Origin: Semisulcospira habei
Taxonomy: Eukaryota > Mollusca > Gastropoda > Semisulcospiridae
Length of the DNA stretch: 64,000 nt
Reading direction: 5' to 3'
Assembly (NCBI GenBank): GCA_036245525.1
Contig: BTPG01000004.1
Coordinates: 18,527,103-18,591,102 of the forward strand
Position numbers and translations under genes: made by a program. Position 1 is the stretch's first letter. Each line of letters opens with the position of its first letter. This document shows, in pieces, positions 32,373 through 44,256 of the stretch. The notes below the pieces were generated by a model. It searched no databases and was not told where the DNA came from. It saw nothing but the letters and a program-made list of their open reading frames with translations.

Positions 32373-33675
32373 TATTACTGTCGGTTTTTTTTAACCATTG
32401 GGCTGACAGCCAATGGGTTAATTATAAACTGTTGTTGATGATTGAAGACATTTTTTCCAAGTGTAAAATGCACTACACTTGTCTTAGCCACCTTGTGCAT
32501 TCATCCTCCCAGTATTGTTTACAGTACTCTTGGCTGCATGCACAGTTGCCTTGACAGTAAATGTATATTTTGTACTAGAAACAATACAATAGTACCCGTA
32601 TCTTCCTATATGGTCACAATCTCCCAAAATTACAGGTGAAATTTGGAAGCGAGTATGTAATAAATTAAAACTTGGCTACCATGCACACTGGCAGTCACTT
32701 TATCAAACACATGTACACCCTTAACTCATTCAGCCCAACAAGTATTTCCCAGATTTTGGAGGCATCATCTAACGACTATGCACCTGTTGCAGGAGATGCT
32801 GTAGTGTGTCAGGGCTGAATGGGTTAAACTTTGAAAACCATAAACTGTCTCCAGCTGTATCAGTTAACACATTTGAGACATGCTGCATTAGGATACGCAG
32901 TTTTATACTGTGTTGTTGCACACACCTGTGTCTCTCTTTGGATGCAGCACATCTCAAGTAAGTTGACTCTTTCATGAGTGACCGTCAACAATTTGTACAT
33001 AACTGAAGGATTACAGGCTGTCCGTTTCAACCATGCTCGAATGCCAAGTTTGTTATGTGTGAAGTGTCCCCTCAGAACAGTGTACTCTGCAGATGTTTGA
33101 TTTATCATGAGAGTTCCAAATTAGCTTGAGGGGGTCGGCGTCCTTGCGCATGTAAACACTACTGGTGGCTGCATGCACAAGACGGGTTACAGTGAAATGA
33201 TCTCCCCTGCCAGGGTTACATTGGGAAGAAGCACTCCAAGTGGCTGCTGGACTGTTTTTATGTTAGAGCGTTTTCGCACCATCAACCCCTGTTGAAACAT
33301 AATTAACGATTTCCGGAAATCAGACGTAGGTCAGTATTGCACTTTTTGACTACAAGAATGGATTAAAAGCTTTAACAAACATGTGATGGCACATATTTGT
33401 TACAGCTTTTAATGCACAGTTTTCGTCGAAGCAGATGCAATATTGATCTACTTTTGATTTTTTAATATCTATTGCTGTGGTGATGAAATATTCCCTGTAT
33501 GTGTAATATATTTGTTGCTGCAAAGCTTTGTGCTGTACAGTTTGTGTAACAATCTTTAGTTATGTGCTGGTCTCTGGTTTTGAACCTTACAGCCTAGAGC
33601 CATAAGTCCAGAATCACAGACCATTGCACATTTGTTTTTCTATGACATCATAATCAACTGGTACACATGCATATT

Positions 33676-33766
33676 CACCCTTTGGTTGTCAGTATTTTGT
33701 TGAGGCGATTCCTACAGGTATCATCTCAATAAATAAAATAAAAAAGCACAACAGCCAAAGGGTTAA
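33676..33766. repeat. Family-C palindrome sharing TTAA with its neighbour
   Basis: CACCCTTTGGTTGTCAGTAT to ACAGCCAAAGGGTTAA; TTAA at 33763-33766 is also the first four bases of the next element. Confidence 0.8.
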
Positions 33767-33853
33767 CCCTTTGCTGTCAGTAGCACTTTTTGTTGCATTG
33801 ATTCCTGCAGGAATTATTGCAACTAAAAGTGCCATTGACAGTCAAATGGTTAA
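33763..33853. repeat. TTAA-bounded family-C palindrome
   Basis: TTAACCCTTTGCTGTCAGTA to TTGACAGTCAAATGGTTAA, 91 bp, centre ATTCCTGCAGGAAT. Confidence 0.85.
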
Positions 33854-33940
33854 ACCTAATATATGTTGCTTGTGTTACACATTTACCTCTAGCATCCTGT
33901 TTGTGGTTTTTTAATTGCGTGCAAATGCCAAGGACTACTC

Positions 33941-34015
33941 TTAAATGAACCTCCTTGTCCTTGCAGCCACCAGTCCTGTTTAAAGTACCGGTGGCTTCAT
34001 GCACAAGGGGGTTAA
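33941..34015. repeat. TTAA-bounded element, family F
   Basis: TTAAATGAACCTCCTTGTCC to TGCACAAGGGGGTTAA, 75 bp, inner CAGCCACC/GGTGGCTTCATGC. Confidence 0.7.
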
Positions 34016-34196
34016 AAAGAAATGGGAGAATGTTGGTATATGAAAGTGCAGTGTTCAGCTTAAGTAATTCTATTGTAGTGGACTTAAAAAGGAAATAAAG
34101 AAAGACGTTTTGCTGGGCTGTCATAAGTTGCTGTTGTGAGAAATGACCAAGGAGACCCGAGTGTCCAGTAGTTGAAATCACACAAAACACCTACAT

Positions 34197-34485
34197 TCAT
34201 CTTATAGTGTAAGCAATGAGTTCAACTTTAAGTAAAAAGTGTTTTAGCTTTTTCTCAACGAATTTGCACTGATCTAAAAAATAACCAAAATGCAGGAAAA
34301 AAATTCGGAAAAGTCCCATGTCCGAGTATTTGAGAAAAACAATTTTTATACCAAACCAAAGTATCATTGAGCCAAGTCTGAAGACTGCGGCTTTAACAGT
34401 GTAAGAAATGCCAACACTAAATTTTACCATGGACGACAGACGTATGGCATCAACTCAGTTTTGCTATCGTACATGAGCCAAAAAT
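34197..34485. repeat. One diverged unit of the GTGAGCCAAAA repeat family
   Basis: Ends ACCATGGACGACAGACG...CGTACATGAGCCAAAAATTGAG, like the tail at 4235-4345. Confidence 0.55.
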
Positions 34486-34566
34486 TGAGTCGAGACAGCA
34501 GAAAAGACACGCCTGCACTGCATAAAAGAAAACAGAAATGCAACCAGCTGGAGTATATCAATAAGC

Positions 34567-34572
34567 TTTATT
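34567..34572 (-). terminator. Candidate poly(A) signal on the minus strand (possible WDR26 3' end)
   Basis: TTTATT on the plus strand reads AATAAA on the minus strand, inside GACAATAAAGCTTATTG. It faces the convergent CNIH4. Assignment to WDR26 would imply an 8.6-kb 3' UTR or a spliced UTR, so it is tentative. Confidence 0.35.
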
Positions 34573-35485
34573 GTCTTTTTTAAGATGATATATTTGGAAA
34601 AAGGTACAATGTACATGTTTTAAAGACTCGCAAGCACTCATACTAGGTCCACAAACTCTGTACCACTCTTTCTGAACAAAAAAAAAAAGCATTCCATTAT
34701 TCATTTTGTTTAAATAACAGACACGCATGTAAGAAAGAAGTTTGTCCATTTATTTTTTTTATAAAACCAAACCCTCGCATCCATTTTCTCAGCTTTCATA
34801 ATCTGTAACAAGCATACATCACTCATCAAACTTTCCTGCCACACAAATGGTAGATAATATACAAACACAAATCATTTACAATGACGAGTGATCCCATACT
34901 GGTTACCTGCCTCACACCGCTACACTAGTGGACAGAGCGAGCTAACCAGTGTGGAGCGGTCCTAGAATTCATACACCAAATCAAAGAAAAATCGTATTAC
35001 TCTTCAAACCATACCAACATGACAGGAGAGAGTGAGAGAGAGGACATATTTTGCAATGATTTAGTGATTAGTCCCAGTGCTCGAGTTAGCATCCGAATGG
35101 GTCAGTTATGAGCATGAACTTATGAAGCCACATTAATGGACACAGCACGATGGGAAAGATTAACACACAACAGGTCACCAGTTCTGCATGTTCAAATTGT
35201 TTGCAGTCCTGGGCTAAGCATTTCCAGGATCTGGCCCAGCTGGGTGACCAAACTGCGCGTGTCTGTGCTGACCATGTAGGTGGCCACACTGACTTTGATT
35301 TTCACCAATTTGTATTTTTACAAGAGGCATAGCTTGTCACGAGTCCCCACAACTGCATACACTTTATACACCATAGCTGCTATTTCGTTTGTTGCATTTA
35401 AATGTTACTAGTATAATCAGAAAACGGATGCAGTATTTTGAATGTGACACCTTAACTGCCAGAGAAATGCGAACGCTAACCATCT

Positions 35486-35550
35486 GTAAGAGACATAAAC
35501 CCTCATGAACCCCTGCAGTCATGGGGGCTCATGAGGATTTATGTCTCTTG
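35486..35550. repeat. Palindromic element, family B
   Basis: GTAAGAGACATAAACCCTCA pairs with TGAGGATTTATGTCTCTTG. Confidence 0.8.
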
Positions 35551-35697
35551 TTAGTCTAATATTCATTGTGCCTAGTGTTGTACCATTTTCATCTGCCTTC
35601 TTCGAACGTCAGTCGGTGTGTATTTGTTTTCAGATGTGAAATTCATGATCACTGGCAGTGAAGGGTTAAGATAGAGCAGACATTTTCACAATTAGTC

Positions 35698-35896
35698 TTA
35701 ACTCATTCAGCCTGACGCACTTATTTCCCACATTTTGGAGGCGTCATCTAACAACTATGCACCTGTTGCACTAGATGGATCGACCATGATAATTCAAGGG
35801 TAGTGCCAGATTAGCTTGGCGCCGACAGGCGCACTATCCTTGAATTATCATGGTCGACCCATCTCCTGCTGTAGTGCGTCAGGGCTGAATGAGCTA
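35698..35896. repeat. Family-G element
   Basis: TTAACTCATTCAGCCTGACG to GGGCTGAATGAGCTAA. The core GATGGATCGACCATGATAAT...ATTATCATGGTCGACCCATC encloses a shortened family-A palindrome. Confidence 0.75.
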
Positions 35897-36633
35897 ATCT
35901 TATGCAGGTGTTCAAAGTCTGGTTTGGAAATTCACCTTAGCATTATCACATTGCAAACAAGTAGATTTTTGCAATTTACTTTGTTTTACTTCATGACTCA
36001 GGTAAAGATTCACCATTTTTGCAGCTGAACTAAAATTTCAGGATCATGAGAAAAATATTCAGGACCTTGAGAAAATACCTGTGCATCCACCAACCAAACT
36101 TGTACACTGTACTTGAAATGTCACAAACTCTGACAAAAACAGGAGAAAGTTTTATTTTGGGGCGTACCGAGCGTTTCATATTAATGGACTCTTTATAAAA
36201 AATGAACTCTTTACTAAAAAAAAAAAAAAAAAAAAAGAGCCTTGTTTTGAAATATGATAAAAGATTGTACATCAAAGAGTTCCAGAGCAATCAGCATTTA
36301 AAGTACTGTTTCTGGGTGACGGTCATCTGGAGAAATCCGGCTTGAAAGTTTTTAATGCATTTGTAGGAATAATAAGATAGGTAACAAAAATGATGCTTTT
36401 GCTAATTTAGAGGCAAATTCATGCATACAGCTTGCGCCACATAATAAATTGAAGACCACATAACTTGAAAATGCTGAAAACTCATTTGATAAAATTTACC
36501 TTAACCACCATTTCTCCGCTGCAGCCCTGATCGGGCCAAGAGACTTTGTCCACTGTAGGTCACAAATAAGAGCACACAACAAATGTTGTGTCATCCAGGT
36601 ACACCACATTTCAACTGCTACAACACTAAACAT

Positions 36634-36925
36634 GCAGCCACACAAAACAGTTGTACTCTTTTACCCCATTAAGCCCCACGGCCACATTTCCCAATTTGTG
36701 GAGGTGTCAACTGTACCAGTCGCAGGAGCTGTCAACACAAAACAGTTGTACTCTTTTACCCCATTAAGCCCCACGGCCACATTTCCCAATTTGTGGAGGT
36801 GTCAACTGTACCAGTCGCAGGAGCTGTCAACACAAAACAGTTGTACTCTTTTACCCCATTAAGCCCCACGGCCACATTTCCCAATTTGTGGAGGTGTCAA
36901 CTGTACCAGCCGCAGGAGCTGTCAA
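36634..36925. repeat. 95-bp tandem repeat, three units
   Basis: TTGTACTCTTTTACCCCATT occurs at 36651, 36746 and 36841, exact 95-bp spacing. Confidence 0.9.
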
Positions 36926-36949
36926 CTGTACCTATTGCAGGAGAAGATC

Positions 36950-37046
36950 AACCATGATAATTCAAGGGTCGTGTCAGATTAGCTTGGCGCCGATAGGCGC
37001 CAAGCTAATCTGGCACGACCCTTGAATTATCATGGTCAATCAATCT
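36950..37046. repeat. Near-perfect family-A palindrome
   Basis: GATCAACCATGATAATTCAA... pairs with ...TTGAATTATCATGGTCAATC. About 46-base arms with only a few mismatches and a short loop GATAG. Confidence 0.85.
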
Positions 37047-37626
37047 CCTGCTGCAGTGCATCAGAGCTAGGTGGGTTACCCCACGTCTGCATGCAGCCAC
37101 AGGTGCTGTTTCCCGTATTACACACTGTCTACTGTAGACCACGTGCATGCACAACAATCTTTTCTAGTCAAGCTCGCAACAGCAACATTTCTTGTCAAAA
37201 TTTCCAGCCTCTGAATCTACTGTATAAAATGTACAATCAAGTACGCACATACAACAAAAGACATGTTTTCTCTATATACAAGGTTACACACACAAACGGT
37301 CCATGCAATTTTTCAAGGTCACTCTCAAAAGCTGTAGATGGAAGGAGCATGTTAACATTGGCACAGATATAGAGTGGAAGTGTGGAGAAAATAAATTTTA
37401 AAAAAACTACCCCACCCAATTAGCCCTTATTCAACCCTTTAAACTCTGACACGCTGCAACAGGACGCTGATCAACCACATGATAGTTGATGGGTGGTTTC
37501 TGAATAGCACCTCCTGAACTGGTAACCCCGTCCGTGCCACAGACTGCATTTTGTTTCTGAAGTCTTTGTTCATTCAGCGAGTAAAAGCCACAACCGTCCA
37601 AGAAACATGGGTACACATCGGCCTCA

Positions 37627-37696
37627 GCAAGATGCATAGATCCTCATGAGCCACCCTCCACTCATAGGAGCTCATGAGCATCTATGTCTCTTGCAG
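37627..37696. repeat. Palindromic element, family B
   Basis: GCAAGATGCATAGATCCTCA pairs with TGAGCATCTATGTCTCTTGC. Confidence 0.75.
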
Positions 37697-37872
37697 TTGG
37701 ATCGTGCTCACTTCTCTCAGCAGTAATGGGGTAAATAGCTTCCAGAGCACAATTCCTAAATTTGGAACGTATGACTTGACCTCTTCAGCGCCAGTGGATG
37801 CAGATTGTGGTTTTTTTTTAAATCATTCTAAATTCAACACCATTACCGAGCCATCAAAGAAAGTTATTTCAG

Positions 37873-37938
37873 CAAGAGGCCAAAATCCTCGGAAGCCATG
37901 CAACCACAGGGTTTCATGAAAATCTATGCTTCTTGCAA
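37873..37938. repeat. Diverged family-B palindrome
   Basis: GCAAGAGGCCAAAATCCTCG and CATGAAAATCTATGCTTCTTGC. Confidence 0.65.
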
Positions 37939-37974
37939 ATTGGTGGCATTCAATTTTTCACGCCAGTGAACAGG

Positions 37975-38205
37975 TTAACCCATATCATACTGAGGCTAAA
38001 AGCTTCAAATTTGTTCACTGCCATATGCAAGCTACATTATAGTACTAGTACTATACAGATAAGGATATAGACCAATGGCTTTAGTTCAAGGGTAGTGCCA
38101 GAATAGCTTGGCACCTAGAGGCGCCAAGCTATTCTGGCACTACCCATGAACTGTTTTAGTCCAACTTATTTCACACACTGGTGTATTCTGAACGATAAGG
38201 GTTAA
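37975..38205. repeat. Composite TTAA-bounded element, family H
   Basis: 231 bp; TTAACCCATATCATACTGAG to GAACGATAAGGGTTAA; central palindrome 38086-38150. Confidence 0.85.
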
Positions 38206-38574
38206 GGACTCGATGTATTGGTGTTAGTGTTTTTAAATATAGTAAACTTCAGACGAAAACAACAAATTTGTCATTGTTATAACTGAAGTTATTACAAGCA
38301 AAGTATTTTGCACAGTAACTAATGTACACAGAAAGTTTGTAGCTGGCACCCCCAAAAATGGCTGTTACATCCAAATTTTGTTACAATTATACGAGACCTT
38401 GTTAGATTTCTTGAGATATTTAAAAAAAAAAATAATAATTCATTTCCTTTAAGTTCCAAATCAGAAACAGAGTTCTATGCTTGCAGATCCACACAATATG
38501 CATGATAAAAGATGAGATCAATGCAGCTGTTTACAGTTCCTCATCTTATCATTCCATCTACAAGTGACAGAATC

Positions 38575-38830
38575 TCAAAATGTATTTTTCTCTAAAATGT
38601 ATTTTTTCGAAAAATACTTACCTATGGCATTACTGATTGCCCCAGGATTGGGAATCTCTCTCCTGAAGGTGGGTGTTATTACCAGTTACAGATCAACGTA
38701 AACTGGATTTCTCCCTCGATTCGCTGTGCTGATCAGTGCAGTGAATCGCTGCGCTGACCAGCGCAGTGAATCTAGGGAAACAACCAGTGTGAGACCGGCA
38801 CACAAATTGGGAAAACATAAAAGAGGCCAG
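38575..38830. mobile_element. DIRS-like terminal fragment (solo)
   Basis: TATTTTTCTCTAAAATGTAT and TTTTTTCGAAAAATACTTAC followed by GGCATTACTGATTG, the terminal sequence of the DIRS-like copies. The rest (with repeated GCTGATCAGTGCAGTGAATC-like blocks) is not found in the other copies. Confidence 0.6.
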
Positions 38831-39210
38831 CAAGAGCCGTACAGGCAGATCAGAGAACTATCCCTCAGAGTTCACTGAATGAGTGCAATTCTCAATGGCA
38901 TGCTTACAGCTGAACTGATAAACTGAATATAAACTGAAAACTGTTTAAAGCAGGCGAGAAAGCACACATGATGTAGATGCAAGTCTAAAGTTTGTATGGT
39001 CACAAAGCTTTAAATTAAACAAAAATTGCACAGTTGCAAATTTCCTTTGGGCTGCAGTGCTTTTAAGGTGTTGCTGATTATCATACACACATCATGGGAT
39101 GAAATGACCTTAGCAGTTTGCTCGGCGTTAAATCCCAATAACTAACCATGAACCATACAAATGTCTTCGGCAACATGCCAATAAGAAATATGCCTAGCAG
39201 AGAGGTGTGC

Positions 39211-39304
39211 TTAGCCCTTTGGCTGTCGCCAGCGCTCTTTTTTTTCACTGTGATTTCTGTAGGAATCATTGGGATGAAAAGCACTAGTGACAACCACAGG
39301 GCTT
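39211..39304. repeat. Diverged family-C palindrome
   Basis: TTAGCCCTTTGGCTGTCGCC to GTGACAACCACAGGGCTTAG. Both ends carry TTAG/CTTAG instead of TTAA. Confidence 0.7.
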
Positions 39305-39684
39305 AGTAGTAACCATCAGTCATACCATCTTCAATACTGTGTATTGTACATACATCCGTCCTATGATCTTCCATACTGCATATTGTACATGTACAACCAA
39401 TGTGTAACATTCAACTAAATAATGAAATGCGCACCAGTGTGTGATTTTGGACCACCTGGCTGTCAGTCATAAGGTCCAAAACTCACAGACCAGCACACTA
39501 ATAGAAATGTACATCCAAGGCCAGAAGAGGTATGGTGCGATACATTCCTTCACCTTCAGGCGTTCACAAGACACTTTCAAAGTAAATCTCCACAGTGTAC
39601 AGACGAGTGAGCTCCGAGTCCACAGGCAAAGGTACCCGACATGTAACATATTACCGGACAGCCTCAGTATTATGCGCTACAGTA

Positions 39685-39891
39685 TACCCCATTCAGCCCT
39701 GATGCACTACAGCAGGAGATGGGTTGACCATGACAATTCAAGGATAGTGTCAGATCAGCTTGGCGCCGACAGGCGCCAAGCTAATCTGGCACTGCCCTTG
39801 AATTATCATGGTCGATCCATCTCCTGCAACTGGTGCATAGTCATTAGATGACGCCTCCAAAATGTGGGAAATACGGCCGTCCGGCTGAATG
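39685..39891. repeat. Family-G element
   Basis: CCCATTCAGCCCTGATGCAC to GGCCGTCCGGCTGAATGAG, with family-A core 39723-39825. Confidence 0.75.
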
Positions 39892-40806
39892 AGATACTGC
39901 AGTATCGGATATATACTGACAAGAGAAAGAAATGGAACATCTGAAACACTTTAGTGTTTCCAATGATTAAAAAAATGTCGCATTTCTTTTGCTCATCAGT
40001 ACAGACTGTACACAGCCACAGCTCCCTGGTCCCTAAGGGGATGCCTGGTGAGCAAAGGGTCCTTAGGGTCAAATCACCCTTAACTGGCCCGCGCACAGCT
40101 GTGCGTGGTCCAGCTAGGACATGTCATCCTGAGGACCTTTTGATTACCAAGTGGTTTTTCTTTACAAGGTGATGTAAATTCAGCACTACAGTAATGTGGT
40201 CTGACTCAGCTTTGTGGCTGTAGTGTGTCAGGGCTAAATGGTCAGTTTATGGCTCCCAGGTACTGTAATATACTGAGGCTGACCCTATTATGGTTTCTTT
40301 GAGTGAACCCTCACACACTTAGTACAGGTTCACTGTAGTTAGTCTGTGCCATGCACCTAAGGCTCCACTCGAAGAAACCAAGTGCTGGAGTTCTGGAGAT
40401 GTCTAGATGCTCTCAAATCGCCAAAAACATTTTTTTCTTTTTGCATTTTCAAACTTTTTGTGTCACTTTGTGCTATATTTCAATCTGAACCATAAATTTA
40501 AGAACGGGTTTGATTTTCAAAATACAGAAATGTAAAAGATTCTGCTTTTACGTTATTTTCGTCTTTTTGCCTTTCACGACATCAACGTGTGCATGACAGG
40601 CACTTTCATGGAAGGTCACCTTGACAACGAACCTCCATCGCTGATCAGCGCTCACTTCTGTGAAGACCACTAATCTGAGACTAGTGAGAGTCAGTCTTGT
40701 GTGTTCCTGAGGCAAAACAGACCCGTACAAGTTGAACCCCAAGGCGCAGGGAACAAAACAATCTCTTGCATCTAAAGGAAACCATGATCACATCCGCAAC
40801 AACTGA

Positions 40807-40873
40807 TTAACCCTTTCTGCATGCATCCACTGTACTGTGAACAGTACCCATAGCTGCATGCACAAGAGGTTAA
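40807..40873. repeat. TTAA-bounded element, family F
   Basis: TTAACCCTTTCTGCATGCAT to GCATGCACAAGAGGTTAA, centre GTACTGTGAACAGTAC; the right TTAA is shared with the next element. Confidence 0.8.
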
Positions 40874-40986
40874 CTCATTCAAGGTGCCTCCAATCTATAG
40901 CTGCGAAAGTGTCATATAGCGTTGCCGGTGGCAACGCTATATGACACTTCCACAGCTTCTGGTGTGAGCCGCTTTCAATGAGTTAA
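40870..40986. repeat. TTAA-bounded element, family E
   Basis: 117 bp from TTAACTCATTCAAGGTGCC to CGCTTTCAATGAGTTAA; the core GTGTCATATAGCGTTGCC / GGCAACGCTATATGACAC is a perfect inverted repeat. Confidence 0.85.
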
Positions 40987-41542
40987 GTTATCCTTGGGGT
41001 ATACTTCATGCTACTGACACATCTGTGGGAGCTTGCTTTGAAAAGATTTTTGATACAAAAACGCTCATGCAAATACCAAGCACAGCTCGGGGCAGTGTTA
41101 CACAATAACAAACAGTACACACCAACAGATGATGGCCCATACGCAAATCACAATATGTACCTACACTGTAAATGTAACAGTCTTCGCAAACATATTCAAC
41201 ACATTCCAGATTACATCATCGTTCCTTCCTCTACATGACTTCCATTTCTGATGTGCTGCCTTATTTACCATTTTCTTTTCAAAACTGATCATGACTTTTG
41301 TTGTTAATCACCTTCCAGGTATGGCCATTCACTCTAAATTATGGCATGTGTACAGGAGTGTGTACACAGTGTATATCATTTAATTTAGACGCGCATGAAA
41401 AAAAATGGACTCTTGTTTTAAAGGTGCTGAAACTGTCAAAATTCACAGACAGCTGATCACAAAACTACACTCAGTCGATCATGCATAAGTCCAGCCCAAC
41501 AAGTCAGTGCAAGATGTTTTTTTATGTTTAGCTAACACACTT

Positions 41543-41613
41543 TTAAACCCCCTTGTGCATGCAAACACTCATACTGCAAAAAGTACCAGTGGCTGCATGT
41601 ACATGGGGGTTAA
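41543..41613. repeat. TTAA-bounded element, family F
   Basis: TTAAACCCCCTTGTGCATGC to GCATGTACATGGGGGTTAA, 71 bp. Confidence 0.8.
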
Positions 41614-42227
41614 GGCCCTGCCAGTTTGAGTGTTTCACATTAACATGACTCCTTAAAAAGTCACTCACACTGACAAGACACTCTAGCTACCTAAGAGATT
41701 GACACATTCACCCTTTAGACACTGCAGCCAGAATATGAATCAACCATGATAGTTCAAGGGCAGTTGTTTGCCTAGTGTCAATGAGCCAATCTTCATTTTT
41801 TTCTCTTTTCGAATCACATACGTAAGGCCAAATCTGGGTGCCTTTATGCACCTCTCAAATTCATACTCATCACAGAGTCCGTCAATACATCTCTAATCCA
41901 CATATACACTTTCCTAGGCTTTCAAATTTGTCCATGAAACGAACCGACAGCCAGATCCTTCTATATGGAAGAGGCATAGACTTCCCTGAGCCCCTGCATT
42001 CATAAATGGGTCTAGACTTTCATGTGCCCCTCCATTCATTAATAGGCCTACACTTTCATGAGCCTCTGAATTCACATACAACGCAGGCCTAGATTTTCAT
42101 ATGCCCCATTCATAAATCGACCTAGATTTTTGTGTGCCCCTTCATTCATAAATAGACAGATTTATGTGAGCCCCTGCAATCGTAAATACAACAGAGCTGA
42201 TTTGTACCAGCAACAAAATCACTGTCG

Positions 42228-42292
42228 GCAAGAGGCAAAAACTATCGTAAGCATCAGAATCCACTAAGGCTCATGTGAATTCATGTCTCTTG
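42228..42292. repeat. Diverged family-B palindrome
   Basis: GCAAGAGGCAAAAACTATCG and TGTGAATTCATGTCTCTTGC; a second right half lies near 42415-42445. Confidence 0.6.
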
Positions 42293-42615
42293 CTAGCACA
42301 GAACAGCGCCATTTATAAATGATTGAAGCTGGTTGATGTATAACTAAATGCAATCATAAAGAAAACTGATTTCTGCCAGCACAAGGGACAGATTCTTCAA
42401 AGTCTTTGACTCCACAGAGGTCCATGTGAACCTGTGTCTCTTGCTAGCACAAATCAGCACCATGAACACATCACTTGACAAAAGACATCACAGGGGCCTC
42501 AGTCTGAGCTTCCCATGTGCAGCAAGTGAGTGGCTCAGATGCAAAACTTGATGCAGCAGAGACGCCGAAGGAAGTAACTGAACGCTAGAAAAGCATGCTA
42601 ACAAATAATTAGATA

Positions 42616-42682
42616 CCTTTACCTCTCCTTTATGGCACCAAATCGCCTGCAGGTGATTTGGTGCCATAAAGAAGAGGTAAAG
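42616..42682. repeat. 67-bp near-perfect palindrome (single copy seen)
   Basis: CCTTTACCTCTCCTTTATGG pairs with CCATAAAGAAGAGGTAAAGG, centre CGCCTGCAGGTG. Confidence 0.85.
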
Positions 42683-43186
42683 GGCTCTAACTCTGTTTAA
42701 ATGTCTATCAAGCATCGAGTGACTTTCCTCAGGGCTCATGAGCATCTATGCCTTCCGCCAGCAGAAATCAGTCACATTTACAACCTTCGACACTGGAACC
42801 TTCATAGAGACACTGTCTTCTACTGGGAATGCCAGCATCTCATACAGTACCATGCAGCTGATCAACAAAACTCTAAACCATCCATTAGGCAAAACGCTAC
42901 ACAAATGGACCGTTTTGTGTCCGATCCTTCCCCAGAGTTGGAAGAAATGAAGCATGGCGGAGTGGTCAGTTGTGTGCCTCACCGTTCCCCATGGTCAGAA
43001 GCAGTCAAGCATGACTGAGCTGTGTGTCCAATCCTTCCCCATGGTCGGAAGCAGTGACTTGAGTTAGGGTAACGTGTTCAATCCTCTCTCAGGGTAAGGA
43101 GCAGTGAAAGTATGACTGAGTTACAGTGATGCATGGTGGCGTGATGTGGAGTGATGACCGGTTAAAGCAGGTGGTGACTGTCAATG

Positions 43187-43221
43187 TCATACGGGAGTGC
43201 TGCGACCAGAATCACCAGCCT
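43187..43221 (-). CDS. WDR26: WDR26 terminal coding exon
   Basis: Acceptor with a good pyrimidine tract, TTTTGTTGTCGTGATTGCAG, then AG completing GAG with the previous exon and EAGDSGRSTPV followed by TGA (43187-43189). The tail is not conserved in sequence between animals. The call rests on splice site and phase and on the short acidic/serine tail expected after the last blade. Confidence 0.6.
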
Positions 43222-43294
43222 CTGCAATCACGACAACAAAAGTAACATAGTTTGCTCCCCTTGTGCTCTTAGCAAATAGTACCGTTTAACCCAT

Positions 43295-43461
43295 TTAACC
43301 CCACAACCAACATTTCCCAAATTTTTTAGGTGAGTTGACCATAATAATTCAAGGGTAGTGCCAGATCAGCTTGGCACCATCAGGTGCCAAACTATTCAGG
43401 TACTACCCTTGAATTATCATGGTTCATCCTTTTCCTGGTGTGTCAAGGCTACATGGGTTAA
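43295..43461. repeat. TTAA-bounded family-G element
   Basis: TTAACCCCACAACCAAC to AAGGCTACATGGGTTAA with a family-A core at 43340-43425. Confidence 0.75.
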
Positions 43462-43466
43462 ATTCA

Positions 43467-43888
43467 CCCCTACTGGCTACTGTAAATAGTTCCTTTCACT
43501 GCATGCATAATGGGGCTGAGCAGATCCTAAAAAGAAGACCCAAATCTTATAATCCTTTTAATTACAACTTTATAGTCCCACATGGAAATTTGGGCTGCCT
43601 TCTTAGGGAAGGCACTTTGCCACACAGAAGAACCACCTGACCTACCTAGGAGCTTACCAACCGTTTTAAACCATTTAACCCCCTACTGCTACTGTAAATA
43701 GTTCTTTCACTGCATGCACAATGGGGCTGAGCAGATCCTAAAAAGAAGACCCAAATCTTATAATCCTTTTAATTACAACTTTATAGTCCCACATGGAAAT
43801 TTGGGCTGCCTTCTTAGGGAAGGCACTTTGCCACACAGAAGCACCACCTGACCTACCTAGGAGCTCACCAACCATTTTAAATCATTTA
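43467..43888. repeat. 211-bp tandem duplication
   Basis: GGGGCTGAGCAGATCCTAAA occurs at 43512 and 43723; the two copies are almost identical over about 200 bp. Confidence 0.9.
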
Positions 43889-44077
43889 ACCCAAGCTCGC
43901 ATTTCCCAACATCACCTAACAACTATGTAACAGTTACAGGAGATGGATCGCGCATGATAATTCAAGAGTAATGCCAGATTAACTTGGCGCAATCAGGCGC
44001 CCAGCTAATCTGGCACTACTCGAATTATTGTGCTCGATCTAGTTCTTGTTGTAGTGTGCCAGGGATAAATGGATTAA
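43886..44077. repeat. TTAA-bounded family-G element abutting a splice donor
   Basis: TTAACCCAAGCTCGCATTTC to GGGATAAATGGATTAA; family-A core at 43955-44030. Confidence 0.75.
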
Positions 44078-44082
44078 CATAC

Positions 44083-44256
44083 CTTGTCGGACTTTTGTGA
44101 GGGGCCCCCAGATGCGAATGGTGCCGTCGTCTGAGGCAGAGGCTAGCATGCTGGGACACTTGGGGTTCCAGTGTACGCAGTTGACCGTGCGAGTGTGACC
44201 ATCCAACACAACCACTGGCTGGTCACGTTTGATGTGCCAGATATACACTTTGTGGT
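44083..44256 (-). CDS. WDR26: WDR26 exon (last WD40 blade)
   Basis: 174 nt between acceptor GTGTGTGTTCAG and donor ACAAG|GTATGT. It reads [40 protein letters not shown] and [11 protein letters not shown], the GH..W-D WD40 pattern and almost the WDR26 consensus. Residues after WGP (LTKVRQ) are lineage-specific. It starts with two bases completing the Asp codon of ASGSED and ends one base into the next codon. Confidence 0.95.

Larger units (their letters stand above)
29906..34558. other. CNIH4 3' UTR and intergenic region
   Basis: No further coding. Plus-strand AATAAA candidates lie at 32659, 33728 and 34094, but none is decisive. The rest is palindromic elements and duplications listed separately. 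33190-33670 shows nothing recognisable. Confidence 0.5.
34573..43186. other. Region between WDR26 stop codon and candidate poly(A) site
   Basis: Either a long WDR26 3' UTR or intergenic DNA. It contains many palindromic elements, a 95-bp tandem triplication and a DIRS terminal fragment, listed separately. I see no further host exon. 34580-35480, 38210-38570 and 38830-39200 hold nothing I can name. Confidence 0.5.
43222..44082. other. WDR26 last intron
   Basis: Holds a family-G element (43295-43461), a 211-bp tandem duplication (43467-43888) and another family-G element (43886-44077) ending three bases from the splice donor. Confidence 0.7.

Noticed and set aside
34558..34749. 63-aa minus-strand frame near the poly(A) signal
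   Set aside because: No similarity or initiation support; more likely 3' UTR.
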